64,000 bases of DNA from Bacteroidota bacterium (GTDB lineage Bacteria > Bacteroidota > Ignavibacteria > UBA10030 > UBA8401), in assembly GCA_041658205.1 (NCBI GenBank), contig JBBAAO010000001.1:744001-808000 (forward strand), in the 5' to 3' direction. The notes beneath the pieces are model-generated. The model was given only the letters and a program-made list of their open reading frames with translations, did no database searches and was not told where the DNA came from. A program made the position numbers and the translations under genes. The first letter of the stretch is position 1. Each line of letters begins with the position of its first letter. This document shows positions 1 through 8,259 of the stretch, one piece after another.

Positions 1-1
1 C

Positions 2-241
2 AACGATGTGAACATGGAAAAGGTTGAGTTGACAGCAGATGGCATGCTTGCCCGTGTCATCCTTCATGAGATGGATCACTTGAACGGTGTCCTTTTTATC
101 GATCATTTGACCTCAACGAAGAAAACATTGCTTCGTCCGAAATTGAAGAAAATTATGAAGGGACATGTAGAGACGGAATATGAAGTTGTTATTGCAGGCG
201 AGCATAAATCGAAAACAAAAAGTAAAAAAATTGTTTTATAG
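2..241 (+). CDS. def: Peptide deformylase, C-terminal part (cut by window edge)
   Basis: This is the 3' end of a gene entering from the left edge; the frame is open from base 2 to the TAG at 239-241. Peptide deformylase removes the formyl group from the N-terminal methionine of new proteins, using a metal held by one Cys and two His. The visible part contains HEMDHLNGVLF, the third family motif (HExxH plus the conserved LNG), giving both metal-binding histidines and the catalytic Glu. The Cys motif lies outside the window. The tail after the motif is lysine-rich. The next gene is fmt, which adds the formyl group that this enzyme removes; def-fmt pairing is very common in bacteria and supports the call. 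Confidence 0.93.
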   Translation, partial: NDVNMEKVELTADGMLARVILHEMDHLNGVLFIDHLTSTKKTLLRPKLKKIMKGHVETEYEVVIAGEHKSKTKSKKIVL

Positions 242-273
242 AAATTATACTTATCCCCGCGCGCAAGCAGATT

Positions 274-364
274 ATCCCGTTTTATGGGATTCCGCAAGAC
301 GGGATTACAAAAAGCGGAACCACGTCGTCATCCCAAAGTATCGGGACTCCTCCTCGCAATGACG
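274..364. repeat. Degenerate palindromic intergenic repeat between def and fmt
   Basis: This short gap holds two inverted repeats. ATCCCGT (274-280) pairs with ACGGGAT (299-305). CGTCAT (326-331) pairs with ATGACG (359-364). Read on the minus strand, the second begins CGTCATTGCGAGGAG, a sequence seen as a dispersed intergenic repeat in many FCB and other genomes (from memory, not searched). No ORF is credible here. It may work as a transcript hairpin or be a dead dispersed repeat. Confidence 0.5.
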
Positions 365-383
365 CAAAATTATTGGTGTTTGA

Positions 384-1325
384 ATGAAAATAGTATTTAT
401 GGGCACTCCGGATTTTGCTGTTCCAAGTCTGGAGATATTACTGAAGAACAATTACACGATCTCTGCAGTGGTGACCGCTCCTGATAAACCGCGCGGGAGA
501 GGACAGCAGGTCAGTTTTACTCCCGTAAAAGAATGTGCTCAAAAATATTCTCTTCCGATTTTTCAACCCCAATCGCTGAAAGATCCACAATTCATCGCTC
601 AACTTGCTGAACTCAAACCAGATCTTTTTGTGATTGTTGCATTCAGAATTTTACCAAAAGAAGTGTACTCCATCCCAGATAAAGGAGCGTTTAATCTACA
701 CGCATCTTTGCTCCCAAAATACCGCGGTGCAGCACCAATCAATTGGGCGATTATCAATGGAGAAAAAGAATCGGGAGTAACAACATTCTTCCTACAGGAT
801 AAAGTTGACACTGGAAATATCATTTTGCAAGAGAAGGTGACGATTACAGATGAGATGAATGCCGGGGAATTGCACGATGCACTTTCTGATATCGGTTCGA
901 GAGCTGTATTGGAAACTGTGCAAAGGATTGAACAAGGGATAGCAAATCCTCAAAAACAAAATGATCTACTTGCTTCACCAGCACCGAAAATATTTAAAGA
1001 GACATGCCGAATTGATTGGAGTCGATCTGCAGAGAAAATCCATAATTTCATCCGTGGACTTTCACCATACCCGGCGGCGTGGACGAGTCATAATGGAAAA
1101 GTGGTGAAGATATTCAAGAGCAGAAGAACAGAAAATGAGATTCAGAATTCAGGATTCAAGATTCATGGTGCAGGTGAAATACTGGTAAGTGAAAAGCAAT
1201 TGTTCGTAGCCGCCGAGAATTCAGTTCTTGAAATTCTTGAACTTCAACAGGAAGGGAAGAAGAGAATGAGCGCCGAAGAATTTTTACGGGGATATAGATT
1301 TGCGGAGAATAGTAGATTTGATTAG
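384..1325 (+). CDS. fmt: Methionyl-tRNA formyltransferase
   Basis: Transfers a formyl group from 10-formyl-tetrahydrofolate to Met-tRNA(fMet) in the cytoplasm, preparing the initiator tRNA. The 313-residue length is normal. The N-terminus MGTPDFAVPSLE is the family signature. The catalytic set is visible as Asn104, His106 (in NLHASLLPKYRGAAPIN) and Asp142 (in VDTGN), matching N106/H108/D144 of E. coli. The C-terminal tRNA-binding domain covers roughly residues 205-313. The ATG at 384 gives the standard MKIVFMGTPDF start although no strong Shine-Dalgarno is visible. It follows def by 142 bases. Confidence 0.97.
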   Translation: MKIVFMGTPDFAVPSLEILLKNNYTISAVVTAPDKPRGRGQQVSFTPVKECAQKYSLPIFQPQSLKDPQFIAQLAELKPDLFVIVAFRILPKEVYSIPDKGAFNLHASLLPKYRGAAPINWAIINGEKESGVTTFFLQDKVDTGNIILQEKVTITDEMNAGELHDALSDIGSRAVLETVQRIEQGIANPQKQNDLLASPAPKIFKETCRIDWSRSAEKIHNFIRGLSPYPAAWTSHNGKVVKIFKSRRTENEIQNSGFKIHGAGEILVSEKQLFVAAENSVLEILELQQEGKKRMSAEEFLRGYRFAENSRFD

Positions 1326-1346
1326 ATTACTTATGGAGGAACCTGT

Positions 1347-1583
1347 ATGAAAACCTTAAAACATATGATTACTGCTGTCATCAGTCGTGGGGAAAAATAC
1401 TTTGTGGCAGAATGTGTTGAAATAAATGTCGTCACACAGGGTATTACGATGGATGAAGTTGTTTCAAACTTACAAGAAGCAGTGGCGCTGCATTTCGAAG
1501 GAGAAAATCACGAAGAAATGGGTTTTGTAAAAAATCCAGTGCTGATTGTGACAATGGAAGTTGAACCTGCATATGCCGCCTAA
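1347..1583 (+). CDS. hicB: HicB-family antitoxin
   Basis: A 78-residue protein with the HicB fold: an N-terminal partial RNase-H-like sheet in which the segment FVAECVEINVVTQGIT corresponds to the usual 'vaecpdlpgcvtqGdT' pattern, followed by a helix (MDEVVSNLQEAVALHFE). In hicAB systems this protein blocks the HicA mRNA interferase and often autorepresses the operon. No separate C-terminal HTH or ribbon-helix-helix is present, so it belongs to the short class. A strong GGAGGA ribosome site lies before ATG 1347. Its stop overlaps the start of the hicA-like gene, giving antitoxin-first order (hicBA). It follows fmt by 21 bases and may be cotranscribed with it. Confidence 0.85.
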   Translation: MKTLKHMITAVISRGEKYFVAECVEINVVTQGITMDEVVSNLQEAVALHFEGENHEEMGFVKNPVLIVTMEVEPAYAA

Positions 1584-1821
1584 ATTAAAACGGCTATCAG
1601 GAAATGAAGTTATTTCGATCTTGTTGAAATTTGGATTTGTTATTCATTCACAGCGTGGCAGTCACATAAAGTTACGAAGAATTATTTCAGAGGGTGAAAA
1701 ACAAACGTTGATTGTCCCAAACCATAAAGAAATTGATCCGGGCACACTTCGAGCAATTATAAAACAATCTAGTAAATATATTAACGAAAACTTTTTGCAT
1801 TCAGAATTTTTTTCTGAATAA
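1573..1821 (+). CDS. hicA: HicA-family toxin (mRNA interferase)
   Basis: An 82-residue HicA-like protein with a double-stranded-RNA-binding-like fold. HicA toxins cleave mRNA with one conserved histidine; here it is His31 in RGSHIKLRR, preceded by the usual pattern 'lsgnEvisiLlkfGFvihsqrGSH'. I chose ATG 1573 (MPPKLKRLSG) over the TTG at 1561 because it matches the family N-terminus and overlaps the antitoxin stop by 11 bases, as expected for a coupled pair. Together with the upstream gene it forms a complete type II toxin-antitoxin module. Confidence 0.88.
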   Translation: MPPKLKRLSGNEVISILLKFGFVIHSQRGSHIKLRRIISEGEKQTLIVPNHKEIDPGTLRAIIKQSSKYINENFLHSEFFSE

Positions 1822-1826
1822 ATATT

Positions 1827-2201
1827 TTAAAAATTCTCTCCGATATAAAACCCGATCCACGTAGCTATAAGACATCCAAACAGACTCAACCCGCTATTCA
1901 ATCCTGCACCTAAAAAATTTCCCGATTTCATTAGTGCGAGCGTATCATAACTGAAGGAAGAGAAAGTTGTGAATCCTCCCAAGATACCGATGATTAAAAA
2001 CAAACGAATATTTTGGCTGACAACAATTCTTTCTTGAAAAAGTGTCATCAACAAACCGATCATAAAGCATCCTACAATATTTACCACCATCGTACCATAA
2101 GGAAACAGGCTCTCCGTCCTATTTTGTATGAGGGAAGCTAAACCAAACCTGGCAATACTTCCTAAAAATCCACCTAAACCGATAAATAAATACTGTTCCA
2201 T
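1827..2201 (-). CDS. crcB: Fluoride channel CrcB/FluC
   Basis: Small inner-membrane fluoride exporter that works as an antiparallel homodimer. The 124 residues form four membrane segments. The signature GGFTTFSSFSYD is at residues 75-86 and contains the phenylalanines that line the fluoride path; the pore-facing Asn41 (VVNIVG) is also present. It is transcribed convergently to hicA, with only five bases between the stops. The upstream side (2202-2309) carries no recognisable fluoride riboswitch. The single gene suggests a homodimer rather than a paired crcB1/crcB2 system. Confidence 0.95.
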   Translation of the reverse strand: MEQYLFIGLGGFLGSIARFGLASLIQNRTESLFPYGTMVVNIVGCFMIGLLMTLFQERIVVSQNIRLFLIIGILGGFTTFSSFSYDTLALMKSGNFLGAGLNSGLSLFGCLIATWIGFYIGENF

Positions 2202-2309
2202 AAGAGATTGATAATCAATGCAAATTCGTTGCTTCCATTTTTGAAATGAAGTATATTAATAGACGTTTTGAAATAAAATAAGAATTTTTCAGTAAACAAA
2301 AAGCGTTCC

Positions 2310-3128
2310 ATGGGAAAAGTAATAGCCATAGCGAATCAAAAAGGGGGTGTGGGGAAAACCACCACGGCCGTAAACCTTGCCGCATCGCTAGCTGCTGCCG
2401 AACATGAAACGCTGTTGATTGACATTGATCCGCAAGCAAACGCTACCAGCGGTGTCGGCATTGAAAGCAAAATGCTGGAAAAAAGTGCGTACGAAGTGAT
2501 CTATGGCAGTATTCCTGCCGAAGAAGCGATCATAAAAACAACAATGCCGTACCTCTCTATTCTTCCATCACATATCAACATGGTCGGTTTGGAAGTTGAA
2601 TTGGTGAACGAAGAGAATCGTGAGCAGAAACTCCGAAATGCTCTCACGTCGATTAGAAAGAAATACGAATACATTATAATCGATTGCCCTCCTTCGTTAA
2701 GTTTGATCACGTTAAATGCATTGACATCGGCGGATTCTGTCCTGATCCCAGTGCAATGTGAATATTACGCGCTCGAAGGTCTTGGACAGTTATTAAACAC
2801 AATCAATGGAGTAAAAAAATCATTCAATCCTTCGTTGGATATTGAAGGTGTGCTGATGACGATGTTCGATTCACGATTACGTTTGTCAAATCAAATTGTT
2901 GATGAAGTGAAGAAATATTTCGGCGAAAAAGTATTTTCTGTGATTGTAACGCGAAATGTGCGATTAAGCGAAGCGCCAAGTTTTGGCAAGCCGATTTTAT
3001 TGTATGATGCAGTTTCGTCCGGTAGTAAAAACTATATCGATCTTGCAAAAGAAGTGATGAAGAATTATGATCAACAGCGGGCCTCCCACCGGAATGCATC
3101 GTTGAAATCCGTTTCCCATTCAGTATAG
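2310..3128 (+). CDS. parA: Chromosome-partitioning ATPase ParA (Soj)
   Basis: ParA-family ATPase that binds DNA non-specifically in its ATP form and moves ParB-parS complexes during chromosome segregation. The deviant Walker A motif KGGVGKTT is at residues 11-18, followed by the switch region DIDPQANAT and the IIDCPPSL Walker B segment. At 272 residues with no N-terminal HTH, it is a chromosomal Soj-type (class Ib) protein. The start is ATG 2310, giving MGKVIAIANQKGG. parB follows four bases after the stop. The window shows no perfect parS site. Confidence 0.96.
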   Translation: MGKVIAIANQKGGVGKTTTAVNLAASLAAAEHETLLIDIDPQANATSGVGIESKMLEKSAYEVIYGSIPAEEAIIKTTMPYLSILPSHINMVGLEVELVNEENREQKLRNALTSIRKKYEYIIIDCPPSLSLITLNALTSADSVLIPVQCEYYALEGLGQLLNTINGVKKSFNPSLDIEGVLMTMFDSRLRLSNQIVDEVKKYFGEKVFSVIVTRNVRLSEAPSFGKPILLYDAVSSGSKNYIDLAKEVMKNYDQQRASHRNASLKSVSHSV

Positions 3129-3132
3129 AATA

Positions 3133-4044
3133 ATGTCCGATCCAAAATCAAAATCAGTGTTAGGAAAAGGTTTAAGCGCTCTCATTCCCCGGATACCGGA
3201 ACGAAGCATTCAATCTGCAATGCCAATCTCCAAAGAAGTAGTGCAGACAACTTCCACATTAGAAATTGAAGTAGCGCAAATCTCTCCGAATCCTTTTCAA
3301 CCACGTTTGGATTTTGATCAAAAGTCACTTGAGGAATTAAAACAATCAATCAAGCAGAACGGCATTATCCAGCCGATCACCGTACGACGAACTATCGGCG
3401 GAACATTTGAATTGATTTCCGGTGAACGTCGCGTTCGGGCTTCGCAGGAATTGGGGAAGAAAACCATTCCGGCATATATCATCAGCGTCCATTCCGATGC
3501 CGAGATGTTGGAATTGGGTTTAATCGAAAATCTGCAGCGCGAAAATCTCAATCCTATTGAAGTAGCAATGTCCTTTAAGCGATTGATTGATGAATGTAGT
3601 CTCACACAGGATCAAGTCGCAGAAAAAGTCGGGAAAGAACGATCGACCATTACCAATTTTTTACGTCTTTTGAAACTTCCGGATAAGATTCGGCAAGGTG
3701 TTCGAGAGAACAAAATCTCCATGGGCCATGCGCGCGCGCTTCTGGGTGCATTGGATGACAAGAAACAATTAAAGCTCTATAATAAGATTATTGAAGATGG
3801 CTGGTCTGTTCGAAAAATTGAAGATGAGATCAAAGGACGGGATGCAAAAAAATCGTCTAAGTCTTCAGGGAAGCCGTCCAATCTGCGCGGTGATGTTGGA
3901 TTTCAACAGATTGAAACGCGATTGCGTCACAAGTTGGGAACAAAAGTCAGTATCAGAAAAAATGTGAGCGGTGGAGGAGAGATCGGCATTGAATATTACA
4001 ATGCAGACGATCTTGAACGATTGATTGATCTGTTAGATAGTTGA
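3133..4044 (+). CDS. parB: Chromosome-partitioning protein ParB (Spo0J)
   Basis: ParB-family CTPase and parS-binding protein. An N-terminal ParA-stimulating segment is followed by the CTP-binding ParB/Srx domain with GERRVRA at 97-103 (the GERRxR motif) and ENLQRENLNPIE at 132-143. A helix-turn-helix parS-binding region covers about 157-180 (LTQDQVAEKVGKERSTITN), and a C-terminal dimerisation region ends at residue 303. It loads on parS, spreads as a clamp and is moved by ParA. Translational coupling with parA is likely because only four bases separate them. Confidence 0.96.
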   Translation: MSDPKSKSVLGKGLSALIPRIPERSIQSAMPISKEVVQTTSTLEIEVAQISPNPFQPRLDFDQKSLEELKQSIKQNGIIQPITVRRTIGGTFELISGERRVRASQELGKKTIPAYIISVHSDAEMLELGLIENLQRENLNPIEVAMSFKRLIDECSLTQDQVAEKVGKERSTITNFLRLLKLPDKIRQGVRENKISMGHARALLGALDDKKQLKLYNKIIEDGWSVRKIEDEIKGRDAKKSSKSSGKPSNLRGDVGFQQIETRLRHKLGTKVSIRKNVSGGGEIGIEYYNADDLERLIDLLDS

Positions 4045-4067
4045 ATACCATGAGACGATAAATACCG

Positions 4068-4520
4068 ATGAAACACATCATTCTCTTTTTCATTTTCTGC
4101 ACATTGATTTCCGCACAAACAACCACAAAAAAACCTATGAAAACAATCATTAAAACCGAACAAGCGCCGCTTCCGATAGGACCATACAATCAAGCAGTGG
4201 CAACGCAAGGAGAGTTATTATTTACCGCGGGACAAATCGCCCTGGATCCGAAAACGGGTCAAATGATCGGGACAACGATTCAAGAACAGACAAAACAGGT
4301 GTGCGAAAATCTCAAAGCAATTCTGTTGGCATCTCACACTGATTTCAAGCATGCAGTAAAGACAACAGTGTTTTTGAAAAACTTTAATGACTTTGCAGCA
4401 ATGAACGAAGTCTACGGAAAATATTTCGGTGAAGCATCCCCGGCTCGGTCGACTGTTGAAGTGGTTCGTCTACCGAAAGACGCGTTAGTCGAAATCGAAG
4501 TGGTAGCTCTTATTCCCTAA
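4068..4520 (+). CDS. ridA: RidA-family (YjgF/UK114) protein with an N-terminal signal peptide
   Basis: The last ~127 residues are a complete RidA protein: IGPYNQAV, FTAGQIALDP, and near the end SPARSTVEVVRLPKDALVEIEVVAL, carrying the conserved substrate-binding Arg and Glu. RidA deaminases hydrolyse reactive enamine/imine intermediates made by PLP enzymes, normally in the cytoplasm. Here it is preceded in frame by a typical signal peptide (MKHIILFFIFCTLISAQ), suggesting export. An internal ATG at 4137 would give an ordinary cytosolic RidA, but neither start has a clear ribosome site. The frame ends immediately before the next ATG (4521), so it sits in the parAB operon. Confidence 0.88.
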   Translation: MKHIILFFIFCTLISAQTTTKKPMKTIIKTEQAPLPIGPYNQAVATQGELLFTAGQIALDPKTGQMIGTTIQEQTKQVCENLKAILLASHTDFKHAVKTTVFLKNFNDFAAMNEVYGKYFGEASPARSTVEVVRLPKDALVEIEVVALIP

Positions 4521-5147
4521 ATGAAACATCTCTCATTATATTCGCTGATCTGTTTGCTGTTAATCTTCTCGGTCGGGTCAGCGCAATATATTTCCAGATA
4601 CGAACGTCCGATAAGCACTCCAATTTTTTTTATTCCCATTCCGGATACGGTCATTCATTTGAATGAAGATTCTTTGATTGCCGCACAAATCGGCATTGTC
4701 GATACGACTATTCTTCCCCCAAAATCTCCGACGCTTGCCATGCTGAGTTCAATGGTGATTCCGGGTGCCGGACAAATCTATAACGAATCATATATAAAAA
4801 TTCCGGTGATATGGGGATTGGGGTACTATTTTTATTCTGTCTACAAAAATCAGGACGATCTGTACAAACAGACAAGAACGCAGTATGAGCGTACTCTCTA
4901 TTCCCGGGACACATCAAGTAATGCCGGCATAAAAAGCGATCTTGCCTATCTTGCTGAACAATACCGCGGCCTTCGGGATAATTATAAACGGCAGAGAAAC
5001 GAGTTCGGCTGGTATTTAGCCATAACATACATTCTGAATATTATTGATGCATATGTCGATGCAGCGTTATACAATTTTGAAGTGAGTCCAAATTTGCAAG
5101 GGACAAGTCAGTGGCAGGTGCGGGCTAGGATTCCTCTTCGGAAGTGA
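4521..5147 (+). CDS. DUF5683-type secreted/membrane protein
   Basis: A 208-residue protein with a signal peptide (residues 1-21, ending GSAQ) and the motif PGAGQIYN at 81-88, typical of the DUF5683 family often found beside parAB in Bacteroidota. Two hydrophobic stretches (about 93-107 and 165-180) could span the membrane, with a charged, coiled-coil-prone segment (DDLYKQTRTQYERTL and QYRGLRDNYKRQRNEFG) between them. Its start touches the stop of the RidA gene. Its function is unknown. The context suggests an envelope protein coupled in expression to chromosome segregation. Confidence 0.72.
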   Translation: MKHLSLYSLICLLLIFSVGSAQYISRYERPISTPIFFIPIPDTVIHLNEDSLIAAQIGIVDTTILPPKSPTLAMLSSMVIPGAGQIYNESYIKIPVIWGLGYYFYSVYKNQDDLYKQTRTQYERTLYSRDTSSNAGIKSDLAYLAEQYRGLRDNYKRQRNEFGWYLAITYILNIIDAYVDAALYNFEVSPNLQGTSQWQVRARIPLRK

Positions 5148-5151
5148 GCCT

Positions 5152-5871
5152 ATGAGGAAATTGAATATTGTGTTTTTTAGTACAGCAACATTTTTTTTCC
5201 TCAGCAGTTGCCAGGAATATTCCACGGGAAGTTCAATTAACGGGAAGGTCGGTTTTGTCAGCGAACGTTCTCCCTATGTGTTGGATGGCAAAGTTGTCGA
5301 TGTAAATAATATACCGGTGGTCGGGGCCGAGATACACTATATGTTCATGCTGCATCAATCCAGTCCTGAGAAAACAGAAGCGCCAAATAGATCGATGTTG
5401 AGCATAACAATCAGTTTTAGTATTTCGAAGGATGGATGGACATCGCTGAGAATTTACAGACTTGGCTCAAGAGAATTGATAGCTACATTAACCGATACAG
5501 TATTACAAGCAGGAATGTATAGCCGTACGTTTGACGCCGGAAGGGTGACAAATGGCCTGTATGTCTATCAATTGATCTCTGATAAAATATTCGAAGAGAA
5601 ACTCTTCTATCTTCTGCACGGCGATATGGAGAGTTTGTTAAAAACACGTCCGCTGGCAAAAACAGATGTTGAAGGAAAATTTCGATTACCGCAAAGTTTT
5701 TTTGGACTTGATGAAGAGTTTACCGTTACCAATGAAAAAGGGTCGGTGATTGGCAAGTCAATGATCGATTCAATAGGAATAGTAGTCTATCAGAACGCAA
5801 AACATCCATTGGTTCAATGGATGAACATTACTAAAAACAGAAATATGGAAGCCACATTCACTTTACAATGA
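5152..5871 (+). CDS. Lipoprotein with carboxypeptidase-regulatory-like domain interrupted by a FlgD-like domain
   Basis: The 239-residue protein begins with a lipoprotein signal and lipobox FLSSC (Cys20). Residues 44-68 (LDGKVVDVNNIPVVGAEIHY) look like the first strands of a carboxypeptidase-regulatory/CNA-B-like sandwich, and residues 168-200 (KTDVEGKFRLPQ) look like its last strands. Between them, about 80-156 (ITISFSISKDGWTSLRIY ... TNGLYVYQLISDKIFEEKLF) resembles the FlgD-like Ig domain of T9SS sorting tails, but without QNYPNPFNP and not at the C-terminus. The domain reading is inference. It lies four bases after the DUF5683 gene, at the end of the parAB operon. Confidence 0.6.
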   Translation: MRKLNIVFFSTATFFFLSSCQEYSTGSSINGKVGFVSERSPYVLDGKVVDVNNIPVVGAEIHYMFMLHQSSPEKTEAPNRSMLSITISFSISKDGWTSLRIYRLGSRELIATLTDTVLQAGMYSRTFDAGRVTNGLYVYQLISDKIFEEKLFYLLHGDMESLLKTRPLAKTDVEGKFRLPQSFFGLDEEFTVTNEKGSVIGKSMIDSIGIVVYQNAKHPLVQWMNITKNRNMEATFTLQ

Positions 5872-5883
5872 TGAGAGGTATTT

Positions 5884-8142
5884 ATGAAAATACGAGAGCA
5901 AGATGCGCTTGACTATCACAGTCAAGGGCGCAAAGGTAAACTAGAAGTAACACCCACAAAACCATTTTCCACTCAGCGCGATCTTTCCCTAGCATACACC
6001 CCCGGAGTAGCCGTTCCTTGTTTAGCAATCGAAAAAAATCCTGAAGATGTCTATAAATACACCGCCAAAGGAAATCTTGTTGCTGTTGTTTCCAATGGAA
6101 CGGCCGTTCTTGGGCTTGGCAACATCGGTCCGGAAGCTGGGAAGCCCGTCATGGAAGGGAAAGCAGTGTTGTTCAAAAAATTTGCTGATATCGATGTGTT
6201 TGATATTGAGATTAATGCCAAAACACCGGATGAGATCATCAAAGTGGTGCAGGCACTCGAACCAACGTTTGGCGGTATTAATCTTGAAGATATCAAAGCG
6301 CCGGATTGTTTTATTGTTGAAGAAGAACTTCGCAAAACAATGAAGATTCCCGTGTTTCATGACGATCAGCATGGCACAGCAATTATTACTGCAGCTGCTC
6401 TCATCAATGCGTTAGAAATTGCAAAGAAGAAAATCGATGAAGTGAAGGTGGTGTATAATGGTGCGGGTGCTGCTGCTATCGCTTGCGCCAATCTGCAGAT
6501 TGCTCTTGGTGTGAAAAAAGAGAATCTGATTATGTGCGATACCAAAGGAGTCATCTATAAAGGTCGTAAGAATGATATGAACCCGTACAAAGAGAAGTTC
6601 ATGAACGATACAGCGGCAAGAACTGTCGGGGAAGCACTCGTTGGTGCCGATGTCTTTGTTGGTCTTTCCGCGAAAGACAGTATTACGAAAGAAATGGTGA
6701 AAACGATGGCGCCCAACGCAATTGTTTTTGCCATGGCAAATCCAGACCCTGAAGTTTCTCCTGAAGATGTAGCAAGCGTTCGCAATGATGTGATTATGGC
6801 AACTGGCCGTTCAGATTATGCAAACCAGGTGAACAATGTGTTAGGATTCCCATTTATTTTCCGCGGCGCACTGGACGTTCGAGCAACTACCATCAACGAG
6901 GAGATGAAGAAAGCTGCTGTGAAGGCACTCTCTGCGCTAGCCAAAGAGGATGTTCCAGATTCGGTTATCAAAGCGTACGGCGGAAAACCGATCATCTTTG
7001 GAAAAGATTATATCATTCCAAAACCACTCGATCCGCGCGCACTTCGTCATGTGGCAACTGCTGTGGCAAAAGCGGCGGTCGATAGCGGTGTTGCCCGTGT
7101 ACTTATTCCTGATTGGGAAAAATACGGCGATAAATTGGAAGAACGACTCGGCCGCTCAAAACGCTTTACGAACTTGTTGTTCATGAAAGCGCGACAAAAT
7201 CCAAAACGAATTATTTTCCCGGAAGGGGATGAAGAAAAAATTCTCAGAGCGGCACAGATTCTCGTCGATCAGAATATTGCTCAGCCGATCCTTGTCGGGA
7301 ACGAAGAAAAAATCCAAAAGGTTATTAAGGATCTTCATTTGGAATTTGATGCACACGTAGAGATCGTTGATCCGAAAACGTTTCCGCAGAAAGATCAATT
7401 TGTGGAAGAGTATTATAAACTTCGCCAGCGCAAAGGTGCAACACATTATTATGCGGAACGAACCATGCAGCAGCGTTTTTATTTTTCCATGATGATGGTT
7501 CGTCTTGGCTATGCCGATGGTGTTATTGCTGGATTGACAACGAACTATCCCGACACGATTCGTCCCGCACTTCACGTGATCGGCATGAGGCAAAATATTA
7601 AGAACGTTTCCGGAATGTATGCCGTGATTGCAAAGAAAGGAACGTATTTCTTCTCCGATACAACGGTGAACATCGATCCTGATGCTGAAACACTCGCCGA
7701 GATTGCCTTGTTGACATCGGAAACCGTGCAGCGATTTGATGTCGATCCGAGAGTTGCTATGTTGTCCTTCAGTAATTTTGGTAGCACCAAACATCCACGA
7801 TCCGAAAAAATAAAGCGTGCTGTGGAAATCATCAAAACAAGAAATCCTAAATTGATGGTTGATGGCGAAATGCAGGCAGATACAGCGGTAACGCCTGAAT
7901 TGCTTGAAAAGGAATTTCCGTTTAGTTCACTAAAAGGTGCGGCGAATGTTCTTATTTTCCCGAGCCTGAATTCAGCAAATATCGCCTATAAATTGATGGG
8001 CCGAATCGGTGAAGCAGAACTTATTGGACCGATCCTGATGGGAATGGCAAAACCGGTTCATGTATTACAACGAGGTGCTGAAGTAACGGATATTGTGAAC
8101 ATGGCAGCGATCTGCGCTGTTGATGCTATCGAAATCCAATAG
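5884..8142 (+). CDS. maeB: NADP-dependent malic enzyme, MaeB type
   Basis: Converts malate to pyruvate plus CO2 with reduction of NADP(+). At 752 residues it is the long hybrid form: malic enzyme N-terminal and NAD-binding domains (about 10-400, with TPGVAVPC, FHDDQHGTA and the Rossmann motif VYNGAGAAAIACA) fused to a phosphotransacetylase-like C-terminal domain (about 425-750, starting MKARQNPKRIIFPEGDEEKI). In characterised MaeB proteins the C-terminal domain is regulatory, sensing acetyl-CoA. A GAGAGGT ribosome site precedes ATG 5884. The gene appears monocistronic: 117 bases of structured spacer follow. Confidence 0.95.
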   Translation: MKIREQDALDYHSQGRKGKLEVTPTKPFSTQRDLSLAYTPGVAVPCLAIEKNPEDVYKYTAKGNLVAVVSNGTAVLGLGNIGPEAGKPVMEGKAVLFKKFADIDVFDIEINAKTPDEIIKVVQALEPTFGGINLEDIKAPDCFIVEEELRKTMKIPVFHDDQHGTAIITAAALINALEIAKKKIDEVKVVYNGAGAAAIACANLQIALGVKKENLIMCDTKGVIYKGRKNDMNPYKEKFMNDTAARTVGEALVGADVFVGLSAKDSITKEMVKTMAPNAIVFAMANPDPEVSPEDVASVRNDVIMATGRSDYANQVNNVLGFPFIFRGALDVRATTINEEMKKAAVKALSALAKEDVPDSVIKAYGGKPIIFGKDYIIPKPLDPRALRHVATAVAKAAVDSGVARVLIPDWEKYGDKLEERLGRSKRFTNLLFMKARQNPKRIIFPEGDEEKILRAAQILVDQNIAQPILVGNEEKIQKVIKDLHLEFDAHVEIVDPKTFPQKDQFVEEYYKLRQRKGATHYYAERTMQQRFYFSMMMVRLGYADGVIAGLTTNYPDTIRPALHVIGMRQNIKNVSGMYAVIAKKGTYFFSDTTVNIDPDAETLAEIALLTSETVQRFDVDPRVAMLSFSNFGSTKHPRSEKIKRAVEIIKTRNPKLMVDGEMQADTAVTPELLEKEFPFSSLKGAANVLIFPSLNSANIAYKLMGRIGEAELIGPILMGMAKPVHVLQRGAEVTDIVNMAAICAVDAIEIQ

Positions 8143-8188
8143 ATTAACTCTTCCACGATATTCTGTGGAACAGTTGGTCGGTAAATTT

Positions 8189-8247
8189 GTCTTAGGTGTC
8201 AACTAAACTTAGAGTTGGTATAGCGTGTCTAAGTTGACACCTAAGAC
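8189..8247. repeat. 16-bp inverted repeat with a competing inner repeat, upstream of macA-like gene
   Basis: GTCTTAGGTGTCAACT (8189-8204) is perfectly complementary to AGTTGACACCTAAGAC (8232-8247), separated by 27 bases. A second inverted repeat, AACTTAGA (8206-8213) with TCTAAGTT (8228-8235), overlaps the right arm, so the two stems cannot form together in full. The element ends 12 bases before the efflux adaptor start. It could be an operator, an attenuator or the remains of a small mobile repeat; there is no T-run that would make it a simple terminator. Confidence 0.75.
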
Positions 8248-8259
8248 TATTACAATATC

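Noticed and set aside
1800..1818. TTCAGAA/TTCTGAA stem at the end of hicA as a terminator
   Set aside because: It lies in the coding end of the gene, is AT-rich and has no T-run after it.
2202..2309. Fluoride riboswitch upstream of crcB
   Set aside because: I searched the minus-strand leader for the conserved riboswitch core and found nothing like it.
7571..7585. TTCACGTGA inside maeB as a possible parS site near parAB
   Set aside because: Only the 9-base core of the 16-base parS consensus is present and it lies in conserved coding sequence; no other candidate was found.
7156..7794. 212-codon open frame on the minus strand inside maeB
   Set aside because: It is antisense to the highly conserved phosphotransacetylase-like domain and its translation has no domain features.
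8151..8170. TTCCAC/GTGGAA hairpin after maeB as a terminator
   Set aside because: The stem is only six pairs with an eight-base loop and no T-run follows.
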